DNA of 64,000 nt from CAWCAW01 sp963793645 (GTDB taxonomy: Bacteria > Actinomycetota > Acidimicrobiia > Acidimicrobiales > UBA8190): NCBI GenBank assembly GCA_963793645.1, contig CAWCAW010000003.1, positions 310,001 through 374,000 of the forward strand. Reading direction: 5' to 3'. The position numbers and the translations under genes are program-made. The notes below the pieces were generated by a model that worked only from the letters and a program-made list of their open reading frames with translations, was not told the origin of the DNA and made no database searches. How positions within the stretch are numbered: the stretch's first letter is position 1; each line of letters starts with the position of its first letter. Positions 45,153-54,457 of this stretch are shown one piece after another.

Positions 45153-46875
45153 ACATCTGCTCGGGGGAGGCAATACCGAGGAGGCCAAGTCCCTCGGCCA
45201 GGACCCGAGCCGTGAGATCGGCCAAGGCGAGGCGACTCTGCCGTTCGGACTCCGTGGGGGCGTTGAGCACCGGACACTGCTCGTAAAACGAAGAGAACGT
45301 GGTGGCCAACTCGAACAGGTACGCGCAGAGCTTGCTCGGGCTGGAGGATTCGAGCGCCGTGGCCACCACCCCCGTGAACCCGACGAGGGCGAAGGCCAGA
45401 GCCCTTTCGGCAGGTTGATCGAGCACGAGCGTCACGGCGGCTTGCGAGCGTGCCACGCCGCCACGCCGAAATATGGAGCAGATCCGGGCGTGCGCATACT
45501 GCAAGTAGGGCGCCGTGTTTCCTTCAAAGGCGAGCATGCGGTCCCAGTCAAAGACATAGTCGTGCGTGCGATCGGTGGACAGGTCGGCGTATTTGACGGC
45601 CCCCACCCCGAGCATGTGGGCAATCGCCCTGCGCTCGTCGACCGAAAGCTCCGGGTTGCGCTCGGCCACTGACGCGTCGGCCCGGGCCACGGCCTCGTCC
45701 AACAGCTCCACCAGCTTGACGCTCTCACCCTGGCGACTTCGGAACATCTTCCGGTTGGCATCGAGCACGCTGCCAAAGGACACATGCTCGGCCCGGGCCG
45801 GACCGGCCAACCAGCCCGCCGCCGTCGCCACCGCGAAACACATCTCGAAATGCTGCGCTTGGGGCGCACCCACCACGTAGAGGATGCGCGTGGCACCGAT
45901 ACGCTCGACACGATCGCGGATGGCGGCCAGATCGGTAGCCGCGTAGCCGAAGCCGTCGTCCGATTTCTGCACGATGAGGGGCAGGGGATCGCCCTGGCGG
46001 TTGGCGAACCCGGCCGGAAAGACACACCGGGCCCCGTCGCTCTCGACCAGCAGTCCGAGCGCGTCGAGATGGCGGACAACGTCGGGCAACATGGCGTTGT
46101 AGAAGCTTTCACCGACGACATCGGCATCGGTGAGCAGCACATCCAACTTGGCGTAGACGTCGTCGAAGTAGCGCACGCTCTCGGCCACCAGCACATGCCA
46201 CAGCCGAAGCGTCTCCTCGTCGCCTGACTGCAAGAGCACCACGCGGCGCCGGCTCCGCTCACGGAATTCGTCCTCAGCGTCAAATGACGTCCGAGCTTGG
46301 CGGTAGAAGGTGCCGAGGTCGCCCATCGACAACTCGTGCGCAGCCTTCTCCTCGCCGAGGTCCAGCAGGTGCTCGATGAGCATGCCGAAGGGCGTTCCCC
46401 AGTCCCCGATGTGGTTCTCCCGAACCACGATGTGTCCGGCGAACTCCAACAGCCGGCACAAGGCGTCGCCGATGATGGTGGAGCGGAGATTGCCGACGTG
46501 CATCTCCTTGGCCACATTGGGCGCTGAATAGTCCACCACCACGGTCTGTCGATTGGCAGCGACGGGTACCCCCAAACGGGGATCGCCGGCCATCTCCATC
46601 ACGCCGGAGGCGAGGTAGGAGCTCGAGAGCACGAGATTGATGAATCCCGGTCCGCTTACTTCGACGGCCTCACATAGGTCGGCGAGTTCGACCTGCGCGA
46701 CGATCTGGTTGGCCAGCTCGCGGGGATTGCGGCCCAGACGCTTGGCCACGGCCAGAGCGCCGTTGGCTTGGAAATCGGCCCTGTCCGAGGACCGCACCGC
46801 CGGATCAGCGCCCGGTTCCACCTCGTCGAACCCGACTTGAAGGCGCCGTTCGAGTACGGCTCGGGGGTCGTCCAT
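45151..46875 (-). CDS. argS: arginyl-tRNA synthetase
   Basis: A class I aminoacyl-tRNA synthetase of 574 residues charging tRNA-Arg. The HIGH-type motif is HVGNLRST near 127 within SAPNVAKEMHVGNLRST, and the second signature region reads FGSVLDANRKMFRSRQGE. The N-terminal domain with DFQANGALAVAKRLGRNPRE and the C-terminal anticodon-binding helices are complete. A housekeeping gene; it lies downstream of an alpha/beta hydrolase and overlaps it by 71 bp. Confidence 0.97.
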   Translation of the reverse strand: MDDPRAVLERRLQVGFDEVEPGADPAVRSSDRADFQANGALAVAKRLGRNPRELANQIVAQVELADLCEAVEVSGPGFINLVLSSSYLASGVMEMAGDPRLGVPVAANRQTVVVDYSAPNVAKEMHVGNLRSTIIGDALCRLLEFAGHIVVRENHIGDWGTPFGMLIEHLLDLGEEKAAHELSMGDLGTFYRQARTSFDAEDEFRERSRRRVVLLQSGDEETLRLWHVLVAESVRYFDDVYAKLDVLLTDADVVGESFYNAMLPDVVRHLDALGLLVESDGARCVFPAGFANRQGDPLPLIVQKSDDGFGYAATDLAAIRDRVERIGATRILYVVGAPQAQHFEMCFAVATAAGWLAGPARAEHVSFGSVLDANRKMFRSRQGESVKLVELLDEAVARADASVAERNPELSVDERRAIAHMLGVGAVKYADLSTDRTHDYVFDWDRMLAFEGNTAPYLQYAHARICSIFRRGGVARSQAAVTLVLDQPAERALAFALVGFTGVVATALESSSPSKLCAYLFELATTFSSFYEQCPVLNAPTESERQSRLALADLTARVLAEGLGLLGIASPEQM

Positions 46876-47680
46876 GGTTCATCATCGCGCCCGGAGCGGG
46901 GCCCGCCGCCGGAGCCGGCTTGAACATCTCCAAATTGAGCTCGCCAAGACGGTCTACGAACAAGGAAGGATGCCGAAACACCCAGTCGTGATCGACGCGA
47001 TCGGCCTGAGCGCTGCGCGCCAAGGTGAAGGTCGCCCCGAGCTCGGCGGCGAATTCCTCACCGTCGGAGCGGGCCAACAAGGCGTCTCGATCGGCCCACA
47101 ACACGTGGCTCGGAATCCCCCGGGCGTGGACGGCGTCGATCTGGCTCTGCCGGTCACTGACGAAACCCCACCAGCCGGCCCGGGCCAGTTGGGCGGGATG
47201 ACGCAGTGCCGACCACGTAAAGGCGGCGACAGCGGGCACCGTCGCCATGCGCACGATGCCGGCGGGGTGCCGGCCGAATTCGCCGGCCAATTTCCACTCT
47301 CTGGCCACGCCGAGCGTGTCGGCGAACACCAGCTCGGCGACCCGATCCGGCCGTCGGGCCGCCAGCTCGAGTTCCAAAGCCCCGCTGAAGGAATGGCCGA
47401 TGATGCTGATGGGCCCGGGGCCGAGGCCGTCGATAATGGCGGTGAGGTCATCCAGCACGCGGCCCGGCGACCACTGCTGCGGCAGCGCGAACAACCAGGG
47501 CATCACCACCGATACCCCGGCGCGTTCGGCTAGCAGTGAGGCCGTCGCTTTGTAGACAGGTGGTGTCATGGCGTAGCCGTGCAGGAAGAGCACGGGTTTG
47601 CCCTCGCCAACGGTCATGATGCGCATCCCGCCGGCGCCGACGCTTGACTCGACGGCCGGATGGCGCTCACCGGGCGTCAT
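46805..47680 (-). CDS. alpha/beta hydrolase
   Basis: A 291-residue alpha/beta-fold hydrolase. LFLHGYAM forms the oxyanion-hole region near 31-38, GHSFSG carries the nucleophile Ser97 (or equivalent), the acid lies in WADRDALL and His in VDHDWVF. The reading frame ends inside argS with a 71-bp overlap, so the last 24 or so basic residues are encoded in both genes; the catalytic fold ends before that. It is coupled to the upstream SRPBCC gene by a 4-bp overlap. Substrate unknown. Confidence 0.85.
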   Translation of the reverse strand: MTPGERHPAVESSVGAGGMRIMTVGEGKPVLFLHGYAMTPPVYKATASLLAERAGVSVVMPWLFALPQQWSPGRVLDDLTAIIDGLGPGPISIIGHSFSGALELELAARRPDRVAELVFADTLGVAREWKLAGEFGRHPAGIVRMATVPAVAAFTWSALRHPAQLARAGWWGFVSDRQSQIDAVHARGIPSHVLWADRDALLARSDGEEFAAELGATFTLARSAQADRVDHDWVFRHPSLFVDRLGELNLEMFKPAPAAGPAPGAMMNHGRPPSRTRTAPSSRVRRGGTGR

Positions 47681-48264
47681 GGCGCTTGTTCTCCATCGTG
47701 TCGTTTGTGCTCCTTGGTGGCATTTCTCTGGCGCATGGCGCGAATCCCGGTGTTGACGGCGTCGGTGATGAGCCGGTCATTGTCGCGTGAGATAAAGCGG
47801 TGCACGCGACGCTCGAGGAGGATTCGAAGCACCGGGTTGAAGGCCTGGTAGGACTCCGAGAAATGCAGGCGCGTGCGCCCGTCGCCGAGATCTTCGAGGC
47901 GCGTCCATCCTTCTGCTTTGGACCACAGAGGCTTGCCCACGGCGTCGTACTTCCACGACTCATGCGGTCGGACCTGGGTCAACCACTCCCAGGACTGGCC
48001 CCTGCCGCCTGACAACAGATAGCGCGGCACACGGAACGTGCAGTGCCGGATGAGGCCTTCGCCCACCTCATCGCCGGGATGAAGGATCTCGATGGACACG
48101 CCGTCGTGCTCCGGTCGTGACCCTCGGTACCAGAACAGCTTCCACACCTCTTGGGGGGTGCCCTCGACCTCTACCGCGTAGTTATGGCGTTGCACGACGT
48201 TGCCCGTCAGTGCCGGTGCGTCGAGCGCGGCGTCAAGAATGCCGCCCTCACCACGGCGCGCCAT
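47677..48264 (-). CDS. SRPBCC (polyketide cyclase-like) family protein
   Basis: A 195-residue protein of the START/Bet v1-like fold: an opening VEVEGTPQEVWKLFW strand-helix segment, ending with a long helix (LLERRVHRFISRDNDRLI). Such proteins bind small hydrophobic ligands. It overlaps the nitroreductase gene upstream by 17 bp and the hydrolase downstream by 4 bp, so three uncharacterised enzymes and argS form one operon. Ligand unknown. Confidence 0.75.
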   Translation of the reverse strand: MARRGEGGILDAALDAPALTGNVVQRHNYAVEVEGTPQEVWKLFWYRGSRPEHDGVSIEILHPGDEVGEGLIRHCTFRVPRYLLSGGRGQSWEWLTQVRPHESWKYDAVGKPLWSKAEGWTRLEDLGDGRTRLHFSESYQAFNPVLRILLERRVHRFISRDNDRLITDAVNTGIRAMRQRNATKEHKRHDGEQAP

Positions 48265-48862
48265 AGGTCTCTCGATATGCCTTGTCCGAAAGGGGGTGGC
48301 GTCGCGGTGGAGTCAGTGCCTTGGCCGGCCAACCCAAGGGAACAACGGCGATGGGCGCCACCTCGGCAGGGAAACCGACCAAAGCAGCCAGCTCTTCACC
48401 AAAGACGAGCGGCAAGGTGGTGAGGGCGGAGCCCAGTCCCACGGCGGTGGCGGCCAGCAGCAGATTCTGCACGGCGGGGAATACCGAGGCTTCGAGCACC
48501 CGACGGTCAGCCAGGCGCGTGTCGCCTCCCACCACCACCAGCACGGCGGCACCGGCAATGCCTCCCATGGCCCCACCGTCGACATCGGCCAGCAAGGTGT
48601 CTGAAAGGCGGGACTCCGAATGCCGGCGCGCCCCACCCTCCCAGGCCCGCTTGATCAATTCGCCGATGCCGGCGCGCCCGGATTCCTCGCTCACCACCAC
48701 GAATACCCACGGTTGACGATTCTCCGCGCTGGGCGCCCGGGTGGCGGCCTCGAGCACGCGGGTAATCACTGCCGGGTCCACGGGATCGGGAAGAAAGCTG
48801 CGACACGCCCGCTGACGATGGACGACCGCCCAGAAGTCGCTTCCCAGTGGAGTAGCCGGCAT
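48248..48862 (-). CDS. nitroreductase family protein
   Basis: A flavin-dependent nitroreductase-fold protein of 204 residues. It opens with FWAVVHRQRACRSFLPDPVD, where the RQR-x-CRSF segment matches the FMN-phosphate binding RRSxR-type motif, followed by APSAENRQPW and AVGLGSALTTLPL, both typical. I take the ATG at 48862; the longer frame to 49039 is antisense-like Arg/Cys-rich text overlapping the L,D-transpeptidase gene. First gene of the argS operon. Confidence 0.83.
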   Translation of the reverse strand: MPATPLGSDFWAVVHRQRACRSFLPDPVDPAVITRVLEAATRAPSAENRQPWVFVVVSEESGRAGIGELIKRAWEGGARRHSESRLSDTLLADVDGGAMGGIAGAAVLVVVGGDTRLADRRVLEASVFPAVQNLLLAATAVGLGSALTTLPLVFGEELAALVGFPAEVAPIAVVPLGWPAKALTPPRRHPLSDKAYRETYGAPW

Positions 48863-48905
48863 TGGAGGGCAGATCGTAGAACGGCCGTGCCCCGTGCGCC
48901 GACGT

Positions 48906-49805
48906 CTACGCGGCCATGGCGGCCTCTGTCCCCATGATGATGCGAGGCTGTTGGCCCGGTGCCAGCCAGCGCAGCACGTCGAGCAGCTCGCTCGTCGGCA
49001 GCGCCACGCACCCCACGGTGGGAGCACCGAAGGCCACATGCAGGAAGATGGCGCTGCCCACCCCGGGGACGACGGGATCGGTGTTGTAATCGATCACGGC
49101 CCCGTAGTCGTAGGCAGGTACATCGTCCATCGGTTCGGGGTTGGCGCCCGGGTTCTGCGAATCGTCATCGACCCACTGGTTGTACAGCGGGCTGGACGGA
49201 TCGTCGTCCCAGACGATGTTGGTGCCCGTCACCGGTCGGTAAGAGAACTGCACGCCGGGGTTGGCGTCTACCCCGAAGAAGAAACCAAAGGAATACGAGC
49301 CTGACGGCGTGCGTCCGTCGCCCTCGCGTTTTTGCCCCGGCGGCGCAAAGCCGTTGTACCCGATGTCGGCCTGCCAGGGACCGAACACCTGTGTCCACCC
49401 GGAGCCCGATCGCGGAAAGGCCACCAACGTGGCCACGGTGTCGCCGTAATGCGGCGTACTCACCACCACCACCTGATTGGCGGTGCCGACACCGGTGATG
49501 CGCTCCGGCAGCGGGGGCAGGGTGGTTGGGGGCACCGTGGGTGCCGCTACAGGTACAGCTGTCGTCGGAGGGGCGGTCGTGGTGGTCGGGACCGTGGTGG
49601 TTGGGACCGTCGGCGTCACTGGCGCTGTCGTCGTCGGCAGGACCACGACGCGACGAGCAGCGTGCCCCACTCGGTGCGCGTCGGCCCGCGCCGACACCGC
49701 GCACGCTGTCAACACCAGTGCCGCACAGCTCGCCACCGACCTCGCTACGGCCCGTCGCCGCCCGCGCTGACGTCGAAACAAGGGGATACGGCTCCGCTCG
49801 ACCAT
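48906..49805 (-). CDS. L,D-transpeptidase (YkuD) with Thr/Pro linker
   Basis: A cell-wall enzyme of about 299 residues. After a basic start, ASCAALVLTAC resembles a lipobox, so it may be a lipoprotein; a Thr/Pro/Val linker of about 45 residues follows. The catalytic domain ends with IFLHVAFGAPTVGCVALP, matching the HxxxxxxTxGCV signature with catalytic Cys near 264. It makes 3-3 peptidoglycan cross-links or attaches proteins. I use the ATG at 49805; ATG 49841 and GTG 49892 are alternatives. Confidence 0.85.
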   Translation of the reverse strand: MVERSRIPLFRRQRGRRRAVARSVASCAALVLTACAVSARADAHRVGHAARRVVVLPTTTAPVTPTVPTTTVPTTTTAPPTTAVPVAAPTVPPTTLPPLPERITGVGTANQVVVVSTPHYGDTVATLVAFPRSGSGWTQVFGPWQADIGYNGFAPPGQKREGDGRTPSGSYSFGFFFGVDANPGVQFSYRPVTGTNIVWDDDPSSPLYNQWVDDDSQNPGANPEPMDDVPAYDYGAVIDYNTDPVVPGVGSAIFLHVAFGAPTVGCVALPTSELLDVLRWLAPGQQPRIIMGTEAAMAA

Positions 49806-49971
49806 CGTCGGCACGATGATGGCACGGTGTTCAGTTGGCATACCCGCCGCATGCCACGACCCAAAAAGCGCCTTCAGTGAGATCAATGTCACCCGGAGAG
49901 CTCACCAACAGCAAATGGCCTCGGCTGGTTGGTCGAATCCTCAGATTTGGGGAAGCAACGAACGCTGGGGT

Positions 49972-50000
49972 TTGGCACACTTATTACCATCAGGTAAGGG
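49972..50000 (+). promoter_or_regulatory. possible promoter of the secreted-protein gene
   Basis: TTGGCA, a 17-bp spacer and TAAGGG resemble a weak sigma-70 type promoter, leaving a leader of about 66 bp before the start at 50067. The -10 match is poor. Confidence 0.3.
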
Positions 50001-50066
50001 GTGGACGGGCTCGCGGTCCGCGACTGGGCGGCTGTCCCGCCAACAAAAACAAACACGGAGGGGCAC

Positions 50067-50744
50067 ATGAGGATGAGAAAGTCTCTGATGCTGGTGGCGG
50101 CAACTGCGCTGCCCGCCGCATTGCTGTTGTCGGTGGCCACTGCTGGAGTGGCGTCGGCGAAAACGGCGAAGTATTCAGGAGCGGGGTTGGGGGCAGTCTC
50201 CTGCTCTGGGATTAGCGCCAACATCAAGTTCACCCCGCCGCTTACGCTCGACGCGGGCGGTGGCACGGCCAAGGTCAAGGGCTCGTTGAGCGGGTGCGTC
50301 GTTTCGGGGGCTCCGGCTGGGGTCACCGAGACCATCACCGGCGCCAAGATCACAGCCACCATCAGCAGTTCAAACGAAGGCTGTGCCGGACTGGGCGTCA
50401 CTGAGATCAGCCCGAGCTTCGACATCAAGTGGAAGGGCACCCTGACGGGAACCGTCGGTGGTACGCCGTATGCGGGAACTGCCAAGTTCACCGAGTCTGT
50501 CGACAACGACACCGGCGGGGATGCAACCGCGACCTCTGGTGGAGGCGACACGGGTTTCGAACTTCCGAAGCCTGCGACCGACAACGAGAACACGACCGGT
50601 TCGTTCCCTAAGTCCTACGTTGGGGATGCGCCCGAGGACTTCGTGTACACCGGCGACACGGAAACTCAGGTTCTGACGGCTTGCCAGACCGGCAAGGGCG
50701 TCAAGTCGCTTTCGATCACATCCGGATCGATCAACGGCATCTGA
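50067..50744 (+). CDS. secreted protein of unknown function
   Basis: A 225-residue protein with a clear signal peptide (MRMRKSLMLVAATALPAAL then a cleavage-like VASA-KT). The mature part is small-residue-rich and beta-like with Ser, Gly and Thr, four cysteines and no family motif I recognise. The ATG at 50067 has GGAGGGG five bases upstream. It is a single-gene unit with its own strong terminator, suggesting good expression. It may be an envelope or pore-like protein, but that is a guess. Confidence 0.75.
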   Translation: MRMRKSLMLVAATALPAALLLSVATAGVASAKTAKYSGAGLGAVSCSGISANIKFTPPLTLDAGGGTAKVKGSLSGCVVSGAPAGVTETITGAKITATISSSNEGCAGLGVTEISPSFDIKWKGTLTGTVGGTPYAGTAKFTESVDNDTGGDATATSGGGDTGFELPKPATDNENTTGSFPKSYVGDAPEDFVYTGDTETQVLTACQTGKGVKSLSITSGSINGI

Positions 50745-50787
50745 AATAAGGGTTGATCAATGAGAAGTTGATCAACAGGCACTAAAC

Positions 50788-50824
50788 AAAGAGGCGGGGC
50801 CTTCGGGTCCCGCCTCTTTGTTTT
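50788..50824 (+). terminator. strong rho-independent terminator
   Basis: A 14-bp stem (AAAGAGGCGGG with its complement, then a G-T pair and CC/GG) closed by a TTCG tetraloop and followed by TTTGTTTT, 44 bp after the secreted-protein stop. Confidence 0.93.
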
Positions 50825-50916
50825 GCTCGGATTCAGAGCTCTGAAACTCCAGGGAAATGGCGGGAATAGTCAATCTTGACGACGTTGCCGAGGTCCTTCC
50901 GTGTCACGATGCCACA

Positions 50917-52545
50917 ATGGGAAAACAACTCAGCCGACGTGATTTCCTGACCGCGGTGGGAGGGGCCTCCGTACTGGCTCTGGGCAGCTCCCGCATCTCG
51001 AAAAACGATTTGGATCGCATGGCCGCCCAAGTGCGCACGCGCGGGGCCGACACCGTCAAGGCCGCGTCCAGCATCAAGGCGGCCGGAGGGGACCTTGGGG
51101 CCGTCGAGCATGTGATCTTCCTCATGCACGAGAACCGGTCATTCGATCACTACTTCGGCACCATGGGAGGCGTCAACGGTTTCGACGCCGCCAGCTCGGC
51201 GTTCGCGCAGAGCTGGCCCGGAGGATCGAGTTCGACCTTGCTGCCATTCCGGATGGACGTCAAGAAGCAGCAGGCCGAATGCACCTACGACCTTTCGCAC
51301 TCGTGGCAGGCCGAACACGCCTCTTGGAACAACGGGGCCATGGACAGTTTTGTCTCCACCCACACGTCCTCTGAGTACGAAGGCGATCAAGGCGTGGTGA
51401 CCATGGGGTACTACGAAAAAGCCGACATCCCCTTCTATTACGACCTGGCCAAGAAGTTCACCATCTGTGACAGCTACTTCTGCTCGGTGCTCGGCCCTAC
51501 GCATCCCAACCGGCTCATGCAGATGACCGGCACCCTCGACCCCGCCGGCGAGGCCGGTGGCCCCATCCTTGTCACCAACTCGAGCGAGTCGCTCGAGGGC
51601 ACATGCTCATGGACCACGATGCCCGAGGTGCTGTCGAACTCGTCGATCTCGTGGAAGTGCTACAACCCCTACGGAAACGACTACAAGCCGGGCAGCTCGT
51701 CCTCGATGCTCTTGTGCAAGAACGTGCTGATGTACTTCGATCAGTACACGTCGGATACGAGCGGCGCGCTCTACAACAACGCCTTCAACTACTACGGCCC
51801 CAACGTCAACAACGGTTTCTCGGGCGGTGTCGGGCCCAACGACTTCGCCAGCGACGTGGCCAACGACACCCTTCCGCAAGTGTCGTGGATCATTCCCCCC
51901 GTCGGGTTCGACGAGCACCCGCCCGCTCCGGCTCTGCTCGGTGAGTGGTTCACGCAGCAGATCCTGGACACTCTCACCGCCAACCCGACCGTCTGGTCCA
52001 AGACGGTGCTGTTCATCATGTACGACGAGAACGACGGCTTCTTCGACCACGTGGCGCCGAAGACCGCACCCGCCGACACGGCCGGTGAGTACGTGACCTC
52101 CTCCAACTCCAATGTCAGCTACGCCCTCGGACAGCCCATTGGCATGGGCGTCAGGGTCCCGATGCTGGTCGTCTCTCCCTTCAGCGCCGGGGGATGGGTG
52201 TGCCATGACACCTTCGACCACACCTCCCAGCTGCAGTTCTTGGAGACGCTCTTCGGTGTCACCAATCCCAACATCTCGGCGTGGCGACGAGCCAACACCG
52301 ACCCGCTGGCCAACAGCCTCCCTCTACTCGGGCAGACCATCTCGACCAAAGCTCCCAAGCTTCCCAAGGTGGCGTGGAGCTCGACCGAGACCTACAGCAA
52401 GTCCGACCCTGCTCCGATCGGAACTGAGTGCAGCTCGAACCAAATGATCGAGCTCAACAACTCCCACTCAGGACCGGCGTTCCCGGTGCCGACCAAGCAA
52501 AAGCAACCCAAGCAGCACGGCAAGCTGAAGACGACCCCCTCGTAG
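50917..52545 (+). CDS. Tat-exported phospholipase C family phosphoesterase
   Basis: A 542-residue protein of the PlcC/acid phosphatase (phosphoesterase) family. The Tat signal SRRDFLTAVGGASVLALG lies at residues 6-23. The mature enzyme begins VEHVIFLMHENRSFDHYFGT, quoted in part (HVIFLMHENRSFDHYFG), the metal-binding and nucleophile region, and later carries LFIMYDENDGFFDHV with the second metal site. The ATG at 50917 directly before the Tat motif is preferred over 50857. It cleaves phospholipids or other phosphodiesters outside the membrane. Confidence 0.92.
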   Translation: MGKQLSRRDFLTAVGGASVLALGSSRISKNDLDRMAAQVRTRGADTVKAASSIKAAGGDLGAVEHVIFLMHENRSFDHYFGTMGGVNGFDAASSAFAQSWPGGSSSTLLPFRMDVKKQQAECTYDLSHSWQAEHASWNNGAMDSFVSTHTSSEYEGDQGVVTMGYYEKADIPFYYDLAKKFTICDSYFCSVLGPTHPNRLMQMTGTLDPAGEAGGPILVTNSSESLEGTCSWTTMPEVLSNSSISWKCYNPYGNDYKPGSSSSMLLCKNVLMYFDQYTSDTSGALYNNAFNYYGPNVNNGFSGGVGPNDFASDVANDTLPQVSWIIPPVGFDEHPPAPALLGEWFTQQILDTLTANPTVWSKTVLFIMYDENDGFFDHVAPKTAPADTAGEYVTSSNSNVSYALGQPIGMGVRVPMLVVSPFSAGGWVCHDTFDHTSQLQFLETLFGVTNPNISAWRRANTDPLANSLPLLGQTISTKAPKLPKVAWSSTETYSKSDPAPIGTECSSNQMIELNNSHSGPAFPVPTKQKQPKQHGKLKTTPS

Positions 52546-52618
52546 GTCGCAGCACCGACCCGGCCCCCGCACTGCTTTGGGAGCGGGCCGGCGCCGACAC
52601 AGGTATCGTCACCTCGCC

Positions 52619-53386
52619 ATGGCCGATCTCTTCTCCGTCGTGGGCAAGACGGCCCTTGTCACCGGCGGTTCCCGAGGCATCGGGAAGATGATCGCCACCG
52701 GCTATGTGGAGGCCGGGGCCAAGGTCTACATCTCGTCTCGACGGGCCGACGTCTGCGAGGAGCTCGCCGCCGAGCTCTCTGCGGTCGGCACGTGTGTAGC
52801 CATGCCTGCCGACCTCTCCACCGAAGGCGGATGCCGGCAGCTGGCCGTCGCCTTGGGCGCCGTCGAAGAGCGACTTCACATCCTCGTCAACAACGCCGGC
52901 AACACGTGGGGAGCGCCGCTGGAGGCATTCGACGACTCCGCCTGGGACCGCGTGCTGGCGCTAAATGTGAAAGGCGTCTTTCACACCACCAAGTTCCTCG
53001 TGCCGCTGCTTCGGGCCGCCGCCGTCGAAGACGACCCGGCCCGCGTGGTGAACATCGGTTCGATCGACGGCATCCAGGTGCCCTTTCTCGAGACCTACTC
53101 CTACGGCACCTCCAAGGCGGCCGTCCATCACCTGACCCGTCATCTGGCCCGCACGCTGGCGCCGCACATCACCGTCAACGCCATTGCCCCGGGGCCCTTC
53201 GAATCCAAGATGATGGCGGCCACGCTCGAGTCCTTCGGCGAGCAGATCGCCGCCTCGGCACCGTTGAAACGGATCGGGCGGCCCGACGACATGGCCGGTG
53301 CCGCCATCTACCTGGCCTCCCGGGCCGGTTCCTATCTGACCGGCGCGGTGATCCCCGTCGACGGTGGCATCGCCACCACCCGCTAA
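52619..53386 (+). CDS. short-chain dehydrogenase/reductase
   Basis: A classical SDR of 255 residues: TGGSRGIG cofactor motif near 16-23, NNAGNTWG, NIGSIDG with the catalytic Ser, and Y-x3-K in YSYGTSKAAV. SSRRAD after the second strand suggests NADP preference. The ATG at 52619 gives the standard start MADLFSVVGKTALV. It begins a rightward operon with an LLM oxidoreductase and an MDR enzyme, which looks like a catabolic or modification route for a carbonyl or alkene compound; substrate unknown. Confidence 0.9.
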   Translation: MADLFSVVGKTALVTGGSRGIGKMIATGYVEAGAKVYISSRRADVCEELAAELSAVGTCVAMPADLSTEGGCRQLAVALGAVEERLHILVNNAGNTWGAPLEAFDDSAWDRVLALNVKGVFHTTKFLVPLLRAAAVEDDPARVVNIGSIDGIQVPFLETYSYGTSKAAVHHLTRHLARTLAPHITVNAIAPGPFESKMMAATLESFGEQIAASAPLKRIGRPDDMAGAAIYLASRAGSYLTGAVIPVDGGIATTR

Positions 53387-53428
53387 GCCCAGGCCGGCGT
53401 CACCGGCCGCATCGAAAAGGACGACGAC

Positions 53429-54457
53429 ATGCGACTGAGCACCATGCTCGACTACTCCCGGGGCTTCAAGCAGTCGGCCGACTTCGTCGCCGATTTTGAA
53501 CGGGCCGGCCTCGACATCGTGTGGGTGGCCGAGGCGTACGGGTACGACAGTCCGAGCCAGATGGGCTACATCGCGGCGAAGACCGAACGTATCGAGATCG
53601 GGTCGTCCATCCTTCCCATCTACTCCCGCACGCCGGCGCTGCTCGCCCAGACGGCCGCCGGCCTCGATGCCTTGAGCGAGGGGCGCTTCATCTTGGGGCT
53701 GGGCGCCTCGGGCCCCCAGGTCATCGAAGGCTGGCACGGCGTCCCCTACACGAGCCCGCTCGAACGCACCCGCGAGGTCATCGAGATCTGCCGACGGGTA
53801 TGGCGCCGAGAGGTGCTGACCAACGACGGGCTCTTCACCATTCCCGTGCCGGCCGGGCAAGGCACGGGCCTGGGCAAGCCCTTGAAGCTGATCACCCATC
53901 CGGTGCGCGCCGAGATCCCGGTGTGGGTGGCGGCCATCGGGCCCAAGAACGTGGAGATGACCGCCGAGATCGCCGACGGCTGGTTCCCGTTCTTCTACTA
54001 CCCGGAAAAAGCCGCTGACGTGTGGGGCAAGTCCCTCGCTGCCGGCGCGACTCGGCGTGACGCCTCTCGTGCCCCGTTGGAGATCGCCGCCGGCGGGCTG
54101 GCTGCGGTCGGCGAAGGCCTCGAACCGCTGCGCGAGATGATGCGGCCCATGGCGGCGCTGTACATCGGCGGCATGGGAGCGAAGGGCCACAACTTCTACA
54201 ACACCCTGGCGTGCCGCTACGGATATGAAGCCGAAGCCAAGGCCATTCAGGATCTCTACCTGAGCGGGAAGAAGGACGAAGCCGCCGCCGCGGTCCCCCT
54301 CGAACTCCTGGAGCGAACCTCCTTGGTCGGACCACCGGGGTATGTGGCCGAGCGCATTGCCGCTTTCAAAGAAGCCGGCGTCACCGTTCTGAACGTCACC
54401 GTCGTCGGCGCTGACCCTCTAGCGACGATCGAGCAACTCAAGGAGTGGGCCCAGTGA
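53429..54457 (+). CDS. LLM-class F420-dependent oxidoreductase
   Basis: A 342-residue luciferase-like protein with the family text VWVAEAYGYDSPSQMGYIAA, EIGSSILPIYSRTP, GRFILGLGASGPQV and PVWVAAIGPKNVEM. These match actinobacterial F420-dependent reductases. AAAGGA lies ahead of the ATG. It overlaps the next gene by 4 bp (GTGA). Second gene of the SDR-LLM-MDR operon. Confidence 0.9.
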   Translation: MRLSTMLDYSRGFKQSADFVADFERAGLDIVWVAEAYGYDSPSQMGYIAAKTERIEIGSSILPIYSRTPALLAQTAAGLDALSEGRFILGLGASGPQVIEGWHGVPYTSPLERTREVIEICRRVWRREVLTNDGLFTIPVPAGQGTGLGKPLKLITHPVRAEIPVWVAAIGPKNVEMTAEIADGWFPFFYYPEKAADVWGKSLAAGATRRDASRAPLEIAAGGLAAVGEGLEPLREMMRPMAALYIGGMGAKGHNFYNTLACRYGYEAEAKAIQDLYLSGKKDEAAAAVPLELLERTSLVGPPGYVAERIAAFKEAGVTVLNVTVVGADPLATIEQLKEWAQ

